From assembly GCA_016932895.1 (NCBI GenBank), contig JAFGCA010000560.1:1-37333 (forward strand): DNA of 37,333 nt. Direction: 5' to 3'. The stretch comes from Sedimentisphaerales bacterium. Lineage in GTDB: Bacteria > Planctomycetota > Phycisphaerae > Sedimentisphaerales > SG8-4. The position numbers were made by a program, and so were the translations under genes. Numbering within the stretch: position 1 is the stretch's first letter; every line of letters starts with the position of its first letter. This document shows, one piece after another, positions 8,431 through 16,670 of this stretch. The notes below the pieces were generated by a model, which worked only from the letters and a program-made list of their open reading frames with translations, had not been told where the DNA came from and searched no databases.

Positions 8431-9345
8431 TCAGCATCTCTCGCTTGCTCGGTCGAGGAACGGGACCGGGATGCGATGCTTTCGGTTGTGACGGACCATG
8501 CGCATGGCCTTCCTCACCACGGCGGCAATCAAGGTCCGGTCAGTGGCATCCAATTCGCTCCGGCCACAATACGACAGGTAGAAACGCAACCGGTCCGTTG
8601 CCGAGAAGTGCTCGCGCGGTGCCGAGTAGTGCAGTTGGGCCAGGTCCTTGATTTGAAAGCGCCGGCGCAGGATCGGTCGAAAGGCGCGGGCCAGGTCGAT
8701 CAGGCAGAACGAACCGGTCGTCGAGTAGAAGATATGCGACAGGTAGAGATCGCGGTGGCGGTAGCCCGTTTCGTGGAAGCGTTTGACGAACAGCCCCAGT
8801 CGGCGGATGAAGTCGCGCCGCTGTCGGGGTGCTTCGGGCGTTGCCGGGCCGGTGAAACAGACCGGCAGTTTGCGTTCGAGCGAGTCCGAGTCGGCGACTT
8901 CGCGAGTCATCAGGAAGCTTCTCTTTTCGAACAAGAGACCCCACTGTTGACCACACGTCACCGTCTGGGGGGTGTCGATTCCGGCGGTCGCCAAACGGCA
9001 GGCCGTTTCGTGTTCGCCCTGTCCGAAGCTGATGCGATGGCCGTGGGCGAGCCAGTATCGCAGTTGCTGCAGGCGAGGGGGGCGGTCGTAGCGCTTGAGA
9101 TAGAGTTTCGTCGGGTGCGTGGTGTCTGGAAGCGTTGTCTCCAGTTGGAACCGGCGTCGGTGGGTGCCGATATTGTCTTTGACCAGGTCCTTACCTCCAT
9201 CGAAGGCAAAGACCGCGTCGAGCGAGGTGAGGCTGAGCGCGTTGAGTGCGGCCTGAAATGGCGGTGCAACCAGGATGTCTCCCGAGGCTTGAAGGGCGTC
9301 GCGAGGATGGAGCCTGTCGTGTTTCGTCGTTGCATTCGATGTCAT
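8431..9345 (-). CDS. waaP: LPS core heptose kinase, WaaP type
   Basis: The 304-residue protein is the closest of the three kinases here to E. coli WaaP. It shares an N-lobe LYLKRYDRP with the ATP-binding Lys, a GEHETACRLATAGIDTP segment equivalent to the WaaP E-x-x-x-x-x-L-x-x-x-G-x-x-T region, SFLMTREV as the hinge, the catalytic loop YRHRDLYLSHI and the metal motif FCLIDLARAF. WaaP phosphorylates the first heptose of the inner core at the cytoplasmic face, which strengthens the outer membrane. The TGA stop directly abuts the ATG of the WaaG-like gene. The first 35 or so residues look poorly conserved. Confidence 0.88.
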   Translation of the reverse strand: MTSNATTKHDRLHPRDALQASGDILVAPPFQAALNALSLTSLDAVFAFDGGKDLVKDNIGTHRRRFQLETTLPDTTHPTKLYLKRYDRPPRLQQLRYWLAHGHRISFGQGEHETACRLATAGIDTPQTVTCGQQWGLLFEKRSFLMTREVADSDSLERKLPVCFTGPATPEAPRQRRDFIRRLGLFVKRFHETGYRHRDLYLSHIFYSTTGSFCLIDLARAFRPILRRRFQIKDLAQLHYSAPREHFSATDRLRFYLSYCGRSELDATDRTLIAAVVRKAMRMVRHNRKHRIPVPFLDRASERC

Positions 9346-9362
9346 CTGAGATAAGTTAACAA

Positions 9363-9379
9363 GTCACACTGAGAGTGAC
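9363..9379. other. Small inverted repeat in an operon junction
   Basis: GTCAC at 9363-9367 pairs with GTGAC at 9375-9379 in the 47-bp gap between the radical SAM gene and waaP. Read on the minus strand it is followed by a loosely T-rich stretch. It could slow transcription or protect an mRNA end, but the stem is short. Confidence 0.25.
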
Positions 9380-9392
9380 CAAGATTTTCCGT

Positions 9393-10910
9393 TTACGGGT
9401 CCGTGAGAAAATAGTCGGAGATTACACCCATGAAGCGGTTGTATTTGACGGCGTAGTGGGACAGACCCTTCTCGCAATGGAGCCGCGAGTATTCCTTGTC
9501 GCGGTCGAGGAGTCCGCCGGAGACGCGATCCCATTCTGTTTCGTCCATGGCCAGAAGCGCTTCGATTTTCTCTCGGTAGAAGTCGGCAACGGGAAGATCG
9601 GAGTGGGCGTTGACGAACCACGGCATGATCCGGCCGATTTTTTTCAGCAGGAAGTTGTGCTCGGCGCCGAATTCCAGGCACGTCTCGTCGGTGAAGTTCT
9701 TAAGTCGCTCCATCTTCTCGGTGTTGATGAAGCCACCGTCGAGACTGATCTGGTGGGCCCTGGTGCCGGGGAAGGGGAAGAAGAACGTCCAGCGGAAGCG
9801 CCCGGGCTTGGCTCGGCCCAGCAGTTCGATTGTTTCGAATACGTCGGCTTGCTCCTCGTGGGGAAAGCCGATGATGATGAAGACCGAACTGTGCATGCCT
9901 TGACGACGCACGGTGGCGATCGCCTCGACGATGTTGTCGTTGGTCATGTGCCGGTTCAGGATCGTGCGACGCACCCTGGGACTGCCCGATTCGACCCCGA
10001 ACTTGACGATCTTGCAGTTGGCCTCCGCGAGGTACCCGGCACAGGCGTCGTCGAAGAATCCTACGTGGGCGTTGACAACGAACGGGATATCGCAGACCTT
10101 GCGATACGCGTCACAAAACTCTTTGACGTAGTCTTTATCGAAGGTGAAAAGATCGTCGTCGAAGATGAACATGCGAATGTTGCGATAGTGCTTGAGGAGA
10201 TACTTGATCTCGTCGATCATTTGCCCGACCGTGAATCGCCGGATGTAGTTGAGTTCCCGGAAGCTGCACCGGCGGTCTTTCTTGTACGCTTCGACCATGA
10301 CGTGATTGAAGCAGTACGTGCACGAGAAAGGACAACCGCGCGACGCCATGAGTCCAACCCAGCCGTTTTTCGCGTCGATCAGCCGCTGGAAATCCATGCT
10401 CTCGTAGTCTTTCAGCGGCAGCCGCGTGAGTTCGGGCAAGGGGCCAACCGGATTGATTTTGATCCGGCCTTCCTCGGCCCAGGCAAGATTCGGGACGTTC
10501 GCAACGCTCTCGGCGCGCTGCATCTTTTCGGCGAATTCCGCGAAGGCGTCCTCGCATTCGCCCCGGAAGACGTAGTCAAACAGCCCGGTCTTGAGGATCT
10601 CTTCGGCGTTGGCGAGCGTGTGAATACCGCCGATGACGAAGGGGGCGGAAGTTCCTTTTCTCGCCCACCTGGCGAGAGTCTGCGTGTAGGCCCACTGGTT
10701 TGTCACCACGGAGAACGCGAGCATGTCGGGTTTCTCTCGCGCGAGGCGTCCGAGGAATCCCTGCTCCGACGGCAACGGCTCGATGTCTTCGCAGAGCTGC
10801 CAGAACGCGATTTCATGTCCGGCCCTTTTGAGGATGGCGGCCATGTGCGCCACGCCGTAGTTGAAGCCCAACTGAGAGTCTGTGGATGGATATATGAACA
10901 GTATCTTCAT
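9393..10910 (-). CDS. Radical SAM protein with B12-binding-like N-terminal domain
   Basis: The 505-residue protein has two domains. Residues 1-150 form a Rossmann-like fold (MKILFIYPS, YGVAHMAAILKRAGHEI, FVIGGIHTLANAEEIL, YVFRGECE) of the cobalamin-binding type, but I do not see the D-x-H-x-x-G motif that ligates cobalt. The radical SAM core follows, with cluster cysteines C193, C197 and C200 (RGCPFSCTYC), FDDDLFTFD and KFGVESGSPRVRRTI. The start at 10910 is chosen because MKILFIYPS opens the fold. Enzymes of this architecture make methyl transfers and other difficult modifications. Its place between LPS genes suggests a lipid A or core modification, but the reaction is not predictable. Confidence 0.85.
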   Translation of the reverse strand: MKILFIYPSTDSQLGFNYGVAHMAAILKRAGHEIAFWQLCEDIEPLPSEQGFLGRLAREKPDMLAFSVVTNQWAYTQTLARWARKGTSAPFVIGGIHTLANAEEILKTGLFDYVFRGECEDAFAEFAEKMQRAESVANVPNLAWAEEGRIKINPVGPLPELTRLPLKDYESMDFQRLIDAKNGWVGLMASRGCPFSCTYCFNHVMVEAYKKDRRCSFRELNYIRRFTVGQMIDEIKYLLKHYRNIRMFIFDDDLFTFDKDYVKEFCDAYRKVCDIPFVVNAHVGFFDDACAGYLAEANCKIVKFGVESGSPRVRRTILNRHMTNDNIVEAIATVRRQGMHSSVFIIIGFPHEEQADVFETIELLGRAKPGRFRWTFFFPFPGTRAHQISLDGGFINTEKMERLKNFTDETCLEFGAEHNFLLKKIGRIMPWFVNAHSDLPVADFYREKIEALLAMDETEWDRVSGGLLDRDKEYSRLHCEKGLSHYAVKYNRFMGVISDYFLTDP

Positions 10911-10954
10911 GGTGGCTGCGCGACTGCGTCGATTCACGCGATCGCAGAGAACTC

Positions 10955-12526
10955 CTATGTCGCGGACTTTTCTTCCGTCGCTTCGGGTTTTCGGCTGCGG
11001 CGGACTTCCTTGTATCGCGACGGCGATTTCGGAGTCCTTTCCGCACGCTCCTGCATGATGCGCGAGATGATTTCGTTGAGCCTTACATGCTCCGGGTCGG
11101 TCAGCGTATTGACGTGTACGATTCTACAGTCGGTTTCCCCGCACGCGCTCCAGCGGCGGACGAAATTCTTGTTGTTGCTGCCGGCAAAGACCGTGAGGGT
11201 GGGGGTGCGCGCCGCCGCCGCGATGTGCTGACAGGCCGAGTCGTATCCGATGCACTCGTCACTGTGGGCGATGAGAGCCGCCATTTCTCCAATGGAGGAC
11301 TCGACGGCTACCACGCCGTGCGAAAACGAGGGGAAGTCCGCTTTCGCAAAAGGCACTTCCACGCACGGAAATCCGCAGGTTTGCATGTCGTTGGCCAGCA
11401 TGGTGGAACGGTAGACCTCATCGGCCCCAAACCCGCGGTCCAGGACCACGACCGTTCCGGGGATCGCTACCAGCGTGCGCAACAGGCGTTTTTCGAATTC
11501 GAGGCCGACTCGTTTCCTCGGATTCTGTCCTACGCCGAAGTTCACCGCGATGACCCGGCTGGCTCCGGCGGCTCGCAACGCGGCGACTTTTTCCTGGGCC
11601 GCTTTCATGGTGGAATCCGGCACCCAAACGGTTGGATAGCAGAAGTCCGCTTCGCCGAATACGGCGTCCATCCATTCGTTTGTCCATTCCGCCACGCACT
11701 TGCCGCTGGCCGAGAGCACGTGGTCGCGCGTGTTTACGAACAGGTAGTTGTCCCGGTCGGTGACCGGCAGAACGCCAAGCTGCGAGATACGCGAATCGGG
11801 ATCGATCAATAGAACATCGTCGGCGCTGAGGTCTGCGCTTTCCTCCCGCAGGATGTCGAGAGTCGCGTGCCAACTGGCGAATCGCTCGAAAAGCCCGCCG
11901 CGACGGGCGTAGCTCAACTCGCGCAGGCGCAGTTCCGGATTGCCCCCGAAAAGGCCGTGCAGTTTGCGGTTGCCCACGACGAGCATGTCGGCTTCGGGAA
12001 AGAGGTGCTTGAGCCGCTGAATCATGACGCTCAGGATCGCCACGTCGGCGCCCAGAGTCACGCGCGACAAAAGGACGATCAGACGCGGGCTCCTGGTCCC
12101 TTTGTACCGGTACCGGTGCGTATGGGTGGAAACCGCCCGCTTGTACAATTGTTCGAGCGAGGTGATGCCGAACCGGGTCAACTGCCGGTCGAGACTCTTG
12201 CCCGCCGGTACGCCCCGGCAGTTCGTGACTACCTGGCACATCACCCGGCTGTACACCTGGACCGGGAGGTCCTCGAAGTCGTCGCACAGCTTCTCCACGA
12301 TGATGCTGAAAAGGGCGGACGAGGCGATGTTGTTCAGGTCCGTCTTCGCAAAGAAGGTGGCCATTTCGCAGAGAAGATCGATGTACGCCGACACGTATCT
12401 GCCGCTTTGGAAGTACTTGTCAATGAAAGAGAAGGCCACCTGACGCGACAGTTGCCCAAGGGCCTCTGAATCGGCCTTGCCTTCGCGTAGTTTGTGCCAT
12501 CGTTGCTGGTAAATCGCGGGATCCAT
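10955..12526 (-). CDS. GT9-like (heptosyltransferase-related) protein with N-terminal extension
   Basis: The C-terminal two thirds of this 523-residue protein resembles ADP-heptose:LPS heptosyltransferases of family GT9. RLIVLLSRVTLGADVAILSVMIQRLKHLFPEAD corresponds to the N-terminal GT-B domain, while VIAVNFGVGQNPRKRVGLEFEKRLL and IAHSDECIGYDSACQHIAAAARTPTLTVFAGS match the donor domain (usual form G-x-D-S/T-G-P-x-H-x-A-A-A). Here the usual G-P reads A-C. About 140 residues of predicted helical sequence precede the fold and a basic, lysine- and arginine-rich tail ends it, so it is longer than the usual 330-380 residues. It ends the four-gene run gmhA-gmhB-waaF-this protein with only a 4-bp gap to waaF. 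Confidence 0.72.
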   Translation of the reverse strand: MDPAIYQQRWHKLREGKADSEALGQLSRQVAFSFIDKYFQSGRYVSAYIDLLCEMATFFAKTDLNNIASSALFSIIVEKLCDDFEDLPVQVYSRVMCQVVTNCRGVPAGKSLDRQLTRFGITSLEQLYKRAVSTHTHRYRYKGTRSPRLIVLLSRVTLGADVAILSVMIQRLKHLFPEADMLVVGNRKLHGLFGGNPELRLRELSYARRGGLFERFASWHATLDILREESADLSADDVLLIDPDSRISQLGVLPVTDRDNYLFVNTRDHVLSASGKCVAEWTNEWMDAVFGEADFCYPTVWVPDSTMKAAQEKVAALRAAGASRVIAVNFGVGQNPRKRVGLEFEKRLLRTLVAIPGTVVVLDRGFGADEVYRSTMLANDMQTCGFPCVEVPFAKADFPSFSHGVVAVESSIGEMAALIAHSDECIGYDSACQHIAAAARTPTLTVFAGSNNKNFVRRWSACGETDCRIVHVNTLTDPEHVRLNEIISRIMQERAERTPKSPSRYKEVRRSRKPEATEEKSAT

Positions 12527-12530
12527 AAGA

Positions 12531-13580
12531 TTATTTGCATTTCCTCAGAAGTTGCTCTGCGGCGGCGAAGACCTCTTCCGGCTCAATGGCTCTCATGCAC
12601 TCGTGGTCTCTGGGACAGACTTTCTTGTGGCAGGGAGAGCAGTCGAGTTCCTTTCGTACGACGACGGTACGGTCCAGGTTCGCGTTGGTATATCGCGGGT
12701 CGGTCGGTCCCATGATGACAACGACCGGCACGTTGAGCGCCACGGCGTAGTGGCGCGGGCCGGTGTCGTTGGTAATCATGAGATCGCATCGTTGCACAAA
12801 CGGCTTGAGCATTTCCAGGTCAATCTGATCCGCCGGCGGGCAGATGATCTCGACCTGTGCCTGGCGGAGGATTGCCTGCGCGATGTCTTCCTCGCCGGGC
12901 CCGGAGAAGAGGGCGATTTTGGCGTGGAGGTGCTTCTGGCACAGTTCCGCCACCCGGGCAAAGGACTCGGCGGGCCAGCATTTCGACGAGCCGAAGCTGG
13001 CGCCGGGATTCAGCCCGACCAGGAAATCCCCGGTGTTGATGCCATATTTCTGCAGGAGTCTCTGTCCCCGAGCGGCCAGTTCGGCGCCGATGTAAAGCTT
13101 GGGTTCCGGAGGCTCCGAGCAGACAAAGCCAAGCCAGCGGCAGATTTCGAGGTAGTAGTCCGCCATGGGAGCGGGCACCGCCTTGTGCCCGTTGCGTGTG
13201 GGAGCCGGACCGCCCGCCAGCAACAGATCCCGCCACTGACGCCGGTAGCCGTAAATCCGTTTGATCCCGCTCAATCGCATCGTCAGCGCCGAGCGCATCG
13301 AGTTGGTCAGAACGATAGCCGCGTCCGGCTTGATCGTGCCGAGCTCTTTCCGCAGGTGTTGGAAACCGGACCACGATTTGTCATGGGTGTCCACGAAATC
13401 GTCGAACCAGGGACTGTCCCGGAGAATGCCCTGGGCGTTCTTTCGGAGCAGGCCGACGATTCGGGTCTGCGGGAGATTGCGGCGCAGACACTCGAACACC
13501 GGCGTCGCCATCACGACGTCACCTACCCAGTTGGGGCAGCGAATCGCTAATGTCTGGATGTCTCCCAGGACTGACTTCAT
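12531..13580 (-). CDS. waaF: ADP-heptose:LPS heptosyltransferase II
   Basis: The 349-residue protein has the full set of WaaF motifs: LAIRCPNWVGDVVMATPVFECLRRNLP at the N-terminus (a D-x-x-x-x-T/A-P segment), GLNPGASFGSSKCWPAESFA, and MITNDTGPRHYAVALNVPVVVIMGPTDPRYT, with the conserved N-D-T/S-G-P-x-H of GT9 donor binding. Length is normal for the family. WaaF transfers heptose from ADP-heptose to the growing inner core at the cytoplasmic face of the membrane. It sits directly after the ADP-heptose synthesis genes hldE, gmhA and gmhB, which supply its donor. The C-terminal Cys-rich segment (CSPCHKKVCPRDHECM) is also common in this family. Confidence 0.92.
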   Translation of the reverse strand: MKSVLGDIQTLAIRCPNWVGDVVMATPVFECLRRNLPQTRIVGLLRKNAQGILRDSPWFDDFVDTHDKSWSGFQHLRKELGTIKPDAAIVLTNSMRSALTMRLSGIKRIYGYRRQWRDLLLAGGPAPTRNGHKAVPAPMADYYLEICRWLGFVCSEPPEPKLYIGAELAARGQRLLQKYGINTGDFLVGLNPGASFGSSKCWPAESFARVAELCQKHLHAKIALFSGPGEEDIAQAILRQAQVEIICPPADQIDLEMLKPFVQRCDLMITNDTGPRHYAVALNVPVVVIMGPTDPRYTNANLDRTVVVRKELDCSPCHKKVCPRDHECMRAIEPEEVFAAAEQLLRKCK

Positions 13581-13606
13581 CGTTGTCTCTTTTTCTTGCT
13601 CCTTTT

Positions 13607-14581
13607 CTATCGAGGACCTCGCATGAGGTAAAACGTCAACGCCATCAACTGCAATACCGCGGCGAAACCAAGCGCTACCAGGATTCCGCCATTCTGGTAA
13701 TCCGAACTGATTAGGAGCCAGAGCGCGACCAACAGGCAGAACGGCACGAACACCTGTACGACGCCCGCCAGCAGCCGCAGAAGAGAGAACTCCCCGAACA
13801 TTTCCGATTTCTGCATTCGCTTCAATTGTTCCAGAATGCTCGAAAGCAATTCTTCCACGTCGGGGCCGGATACGGCAGGCTCGGCCGGCACCGAAGGCGC
13901 CTGGGCCTGAGGTGATGCGGGTCTGTCTTTCCTTTCCGGCGCGGCGTTCTGGGGAAAGCGTGCGACGGGTGCTCCCTCATCCTCCGTGATTGGCAAGGCT
14001 TCGGCACGACTCTTCTGGTTGGCACGATGATTCTTCTTGATGATGTTGATCGCCTCGCGGATATTGACTGCGACGTGATCGGGGCGGGTTTCCTCCGCTT
14101 CCTCGCGGCCCGCCTGTGTCGAACGTATGAGGATGGTTGCACAGCCGGCGCTGCGGCCGGCCTCAATGTCACGGTTGCTGTCTCCCACCATCCACGATTT
14201 GGCCAAATCAAGATCCAGCTCCTTCGCAGCCGCCAGGAGCATGCCCGGTTCGGGCTTGCGCCAGTCGCTGTCCTTGCGATACCGGGCGATCGCGCCGTCG
14301 GGATGGTACGGACAATAGTAGATCCGATCGAGGGACGCTCCCTTCTGAGCGAGCAGTTCCTCCAACCTTCCGTGGATTCTCTCCAACGTTTCTTCGGTAA
14401 TCATTCCCCGGGCGACGCCCGACTGATTCGAAACGACGACCGCTTTGTAACCGAGGAGCTGCAACTCCTTGAGGGCCTCGGCCGCCCCGTCCAGTAGTTC
14501 GACCTGGTCGGGATGGCTAAGATACCCGGGATCGTGGATCAACGTTCCGTCTCGGTCAAAAAATACCGCGCTGTTCGACAT
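13607..14581 (-). CDS. gmhB: Heptose bisphosphate phosphatase GmhB fused to a two-helix membrane anchor
   Basis: Residues 1-170 are a HAD-IIIA phosphatase: FFDRDGTLI holds the nucleophile and acid Asp, VVVSNQSGVARG the Ser/Thr motif, WRKPEPGM the Lys motif and GDSNRDIEAG the last Asp motif. It removes the 7-phosphate of heptose-1,7-bisphosphate, the step between HldE kinase and nucleotidyltransferase. In E. coli GmhB, a loop zinc is held by Cys92, His94, Cys107 and Cys109. Here the region reads C90-P-Y-H93 and S105-D-W107, so most of that site is gone. Residues from about 175 to 255 are a Pro/Ala/Glu-rich linker. Two hydrophobic helices follow (about 268-292 and 299-319), which is not normal for GmhB. 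Gaps to its neighbours are 20 and 26 bp. Confidence 0.85.
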   Translation of the reverse strand: MSNSAVFFDRDGTLIHDPGYLSHPDQVELLDGAAEALKELQLLGYKAVVVSNQSGVARGMITEETLERIHGRLEELLAQKGASLDRIYYCPYHPDGAIARYRKDSDWRKPEPGMLLAAAKELDLDLAKSWMVGDSNRDIEAGRSAGCATILIRSTQAGREEAEETRPDHVAVNIREAINIIKKNHRANQKSRAEALPITEDEGAPVARFPQNAAPERKDRPASPQAQAPSVPAEPAVSGPDVEELLSSILEQLKRMQKSEMFGEFSLLRLLAGVVQVFVPFCLLVALWLLISSDYQNGGILVALGFAAVLQLMALTFYLMRGPR

Positions 14582-14601
14582 AGCTTTCTGTACCCGTCAT
14601 G

Positions 14602-15186
14602 CTACCCGCAGAAACATCGTTCCACGAGGTCGCAGATTATGTGATACGCCAATTGGTGGATTTCCTGACTCCGGGCCGTTAGCGGCGCGTCGGCGCAAAG
14701 GCAAACGTCGGCCAAGGCTTCCAGCGGGCTGTTCGGTCGGCCCGTGAAGGCAATGACCTGGGCGCCTTTGTCCCGGGCGGCCTCGGCGGCCTTGAGCACG
14801 TTGGCCGAGGTCCCGCTCGTCGAGAAACCCCACAAGATGTCATTTTCTTTCACGTACGCCTCGACCTGCCGGGCGAACACGGTACTGTAATCATAGTCGT
14901 TTGCGATGCAGGTCAATACGGAGGTATCGGTGGACAGCGCCACGGCGGGCAGGGCCTTTCTGTCCGCTCGGAAGCGTCCGACGAACTCCCCGGCGAGGTG
15001 CTGCGCGTCCGCCGCCGAGCCGCCGTTGCCACAGAGGTACAACGTACCTCCCCGCCTGAACGTTCGGGTGATGGCTTCGGCTGCGGCGACTACGGCGTTC
15101 GTGCCGGTACGCTCAAACTCGGCCACCATCCGTTGGTGGGCATCGAGAGCTTCCCGGATTGTCTCCCGGTCCATCGCGCTGGTCAT
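14602..15186 (-). CDS. gmhA: Sedoheptulose-7-phosphate isomerase
   Basis: The 194-residue SIS-domain protein shows GNGGSAADAQHLAGEFVGRF and STSGTSANVLKAAEAA, the phosphate-binding and active-site segments of GmhA, together with PLTARSQEIHQLAYHIICDLVE near the C-terminus, which contains the conserved E-x-H pair. GmhA converts sedoheptulose-7-phosphate to D-glycero-manno-heptose-7-phosphate, the first committed step of ADP-heptose synthesis. Its ATG overlaps the stop of hldE by four bases (ATGA at 15183-15186), so the two are translationally coupled. Confidence 0.95.
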   Translation of the reverse strand: MTSAMDRETIREALDAHQRMVAEFERTGTNAVVAAAEAITRTFRRGGTLYLCGNGGSAADAQHLAGEFVGRFRADRKALPAVALSTDTSVLTCIANDYDYSTVFARQVEAYVKENDILWGFSTSGTSANVLKAAEAARDKGAQVIAFTGRPNSPLEALADVCLCADAPLTARSQEIHQLAYHIICDLVERCFCG

Positions 15187-16670
15187 GTCTCACTCCGCAA
15201 CGCCTTCATTTTCTCTATGGTGGCGGTCGAGCTCTTGCCCTTGACCAGCGGGGCGAGCATGACCTTGCCCCCGTACGATTCCACCAGTTCGTGGCCCACG
15301 ACGCTTTTCTTGCTGCCCCAGTCGCTGCCTTTGATGAGGATGTGGGGGCGAATCCGTTCGAGCAGGGACGTCGGCGTTGGCTCTTCGAAGATCGTGACAA
15401 AATCGACGCTCTCGAGCCCGGACAGCACGGTGGCCCTGTCGATCTGGTTGTTGATGGGTCTGCCTTCTCCTTTCAGGCCGCGAACCGACCCGTCGCTGTT
15501 AAGGCCGACCACGACGACGTCGCCTTGCGCTTTGCAGAATTGCAGGTACTCGATGTGCCCGCGATGGATGACGTCGAAACACCCGTTGGTAAAGACGATG
15601 GTTTGTCCGCGCTCCCGCCGCCCTTTGAGCTCGTCCAAAAGTGAATTGAGCGAGCGCAGCTTCGTGTTCGTCGCGCCAAATCGTTCGGCGATTTCGTGCA
15701 CCATCTCCGACACCGTCACCGTAGCGGTGCCGAATTTCTCGACCGCGATGCCGCCGGCAATGTTGGCCAGATGCACGGCCATGAGGTAGTCACTGTCGGC
15801 CGCCAGGCTTACAGCCAGCGTCGCGAGCACGGCGTCCCCGGCGCCCGTCACGTCGTATACGTTTCGTGGCTTGACGGGCACCAGGTCGTTGATGTCTGCG
15901 GTAGCCAGATAGGCGCCCTCCTTGTCGAGCGTGATGACGACGGCATCGAGGGCCAGGTCCCGGCGCAGACGACATGCCGCCTCGGCCGCTTCGGCAGTGC
16001 TCTCGATCGCATGCCCCACAGCCGCTGCCGCTTCCCGGCGATTCGGCGTCAACACGGTCGCGCCGGAGTATGGGGCGTACGCCGACCCGAGGGCCGGATC
16101 CACCAGGACCCGCGTGCCCATCTCCCGCGCCAGACCGATCATCTGCTGGCACAGCCGGGGCGCGAGCATGCCCTTGTCGTGATCCTGCAGGCACACGATG
16201 TCCACCTCGCGCACACGTTCCCGGTAATGTTGGACAATGCGCTGACGAAGATCGAGCGATAACGGTTCCGTCGGCTCCCGGTCGATTCGCATCAGTTGCT
16301 GCTTGTGCCGATGCTGGGCCAGACCGATGAGCCTTTGCTTGGTTATCGTGGGGCGACCGGGAACCTCCTGCAGGCCCGTCAGGTCCGCGCCAAGTTCCGC
16401 CAGGCTGTCCCTGAGCATCGTGCCGTGGGCGTCTTGTCCGATCGCGCCGATGCAGACGGGCGTTGCTCCCAATGCCGCCACGTCGGCCGCCACGGAGGCC
16501 GCCCCCCCGCAACGGTATTGGGTTTCGGTTACCTTCAGCACCGGCACGGGGGCCTCGGGGCTGATGCGCACGGCGTCACCGTAGACGTACGCGTCAAGCA
16601 TGAAGTCGCCGACCACCAGGATCCTGGGGGCGCCGAGGTTTCCTATCGTTTTGAGCAGTTGTTCGTACAT
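15183..16670 (-). CDS. hldE: Bifunctional heptose-7-phosphate kinase / heptose-1-phosphate adenylyltransferase
   Basis: This 495-residue protein carries both ADP-heptose enzymes. Residues to about 330 are a PfkB-type sugar kinase with ILVVGDFMLDAYVYGDA, RCGGAASVAADVAALGA and the catalytic DVTGAGDAV segment. From about 355 there is a nucleotidyltransferase domain with FTNGCFDVIHRGHIEYL, where H-x-G-H is the catalytic signature, and ILIKGSDWGSKKSVVGHELVE. Domain order and length match E. coli HldE (477 residues). It phosphorylates heptose-7-phosphate at C1 and, after GmhB, makes ADP-D,D-heptose. Its start lies 28 bp inside lpxK and its stop overlaps gmhA, so all three are one transcription unit. 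Confidence 0.95.
   Translation of the reverse strand: MYEQLLKTIGNLGAPRILVVGDFMLDAYVYGDAVRISPEAPVPVLKVTETQYRCGGAASVAADVAALGATPVCIGAIGQDAHGTMLRDSLAELGADLTGLQEVPGRPTITKQRLIGLAQHRHKQQLMRIDREPTEPLSLDLRQRIVQHYRERVREVDIVCLQDHDKGMLAPRLCQQMIGLAREMGTRVLVDPALGSAYAPYSGATVLTPNRREAAAAVGHAIESTAEAAEAACRLRRDLALDAVVITLDKEGAYLATADINDLVPVKPRNVYDVTGAGDAVLATLAVSLAADSDYLMAVHLANIAGGIAVEKFGTATVTVSEMVHEIAERFGATNTKLRSLNSLLDELKGRRERGQTIVFTNGCFDVIHRGHIEYLQFCKAQGDVVVVGLNSDGSVRGLKGEGRPINNQIDRATVLSGLESVDFVTIFEEPTPTSLLERIRPHILIKGSDWGSKKSVVGHELVESYGGKVMLAPLVKGKSSTATIEKMKALRSET

Noticed and set aside
8176..9354. Open frame of 392 codons on the plus strand
   Set aside because: It is antisense to waaP and the WaaG-like gene, both supported by motifs and a stop-start junction.
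9375..11231. Open frame of 618 codons on the plus strand
   Set aside because: It is antisense to the radical SAM and GT9-like genes, which have family motifs. No motif is visible in the antisense product.
12552..13550. Open frame of 332 codons on the plus strand
   Set aside because: It mirrors waaF on the opposite strand and shows no domain.
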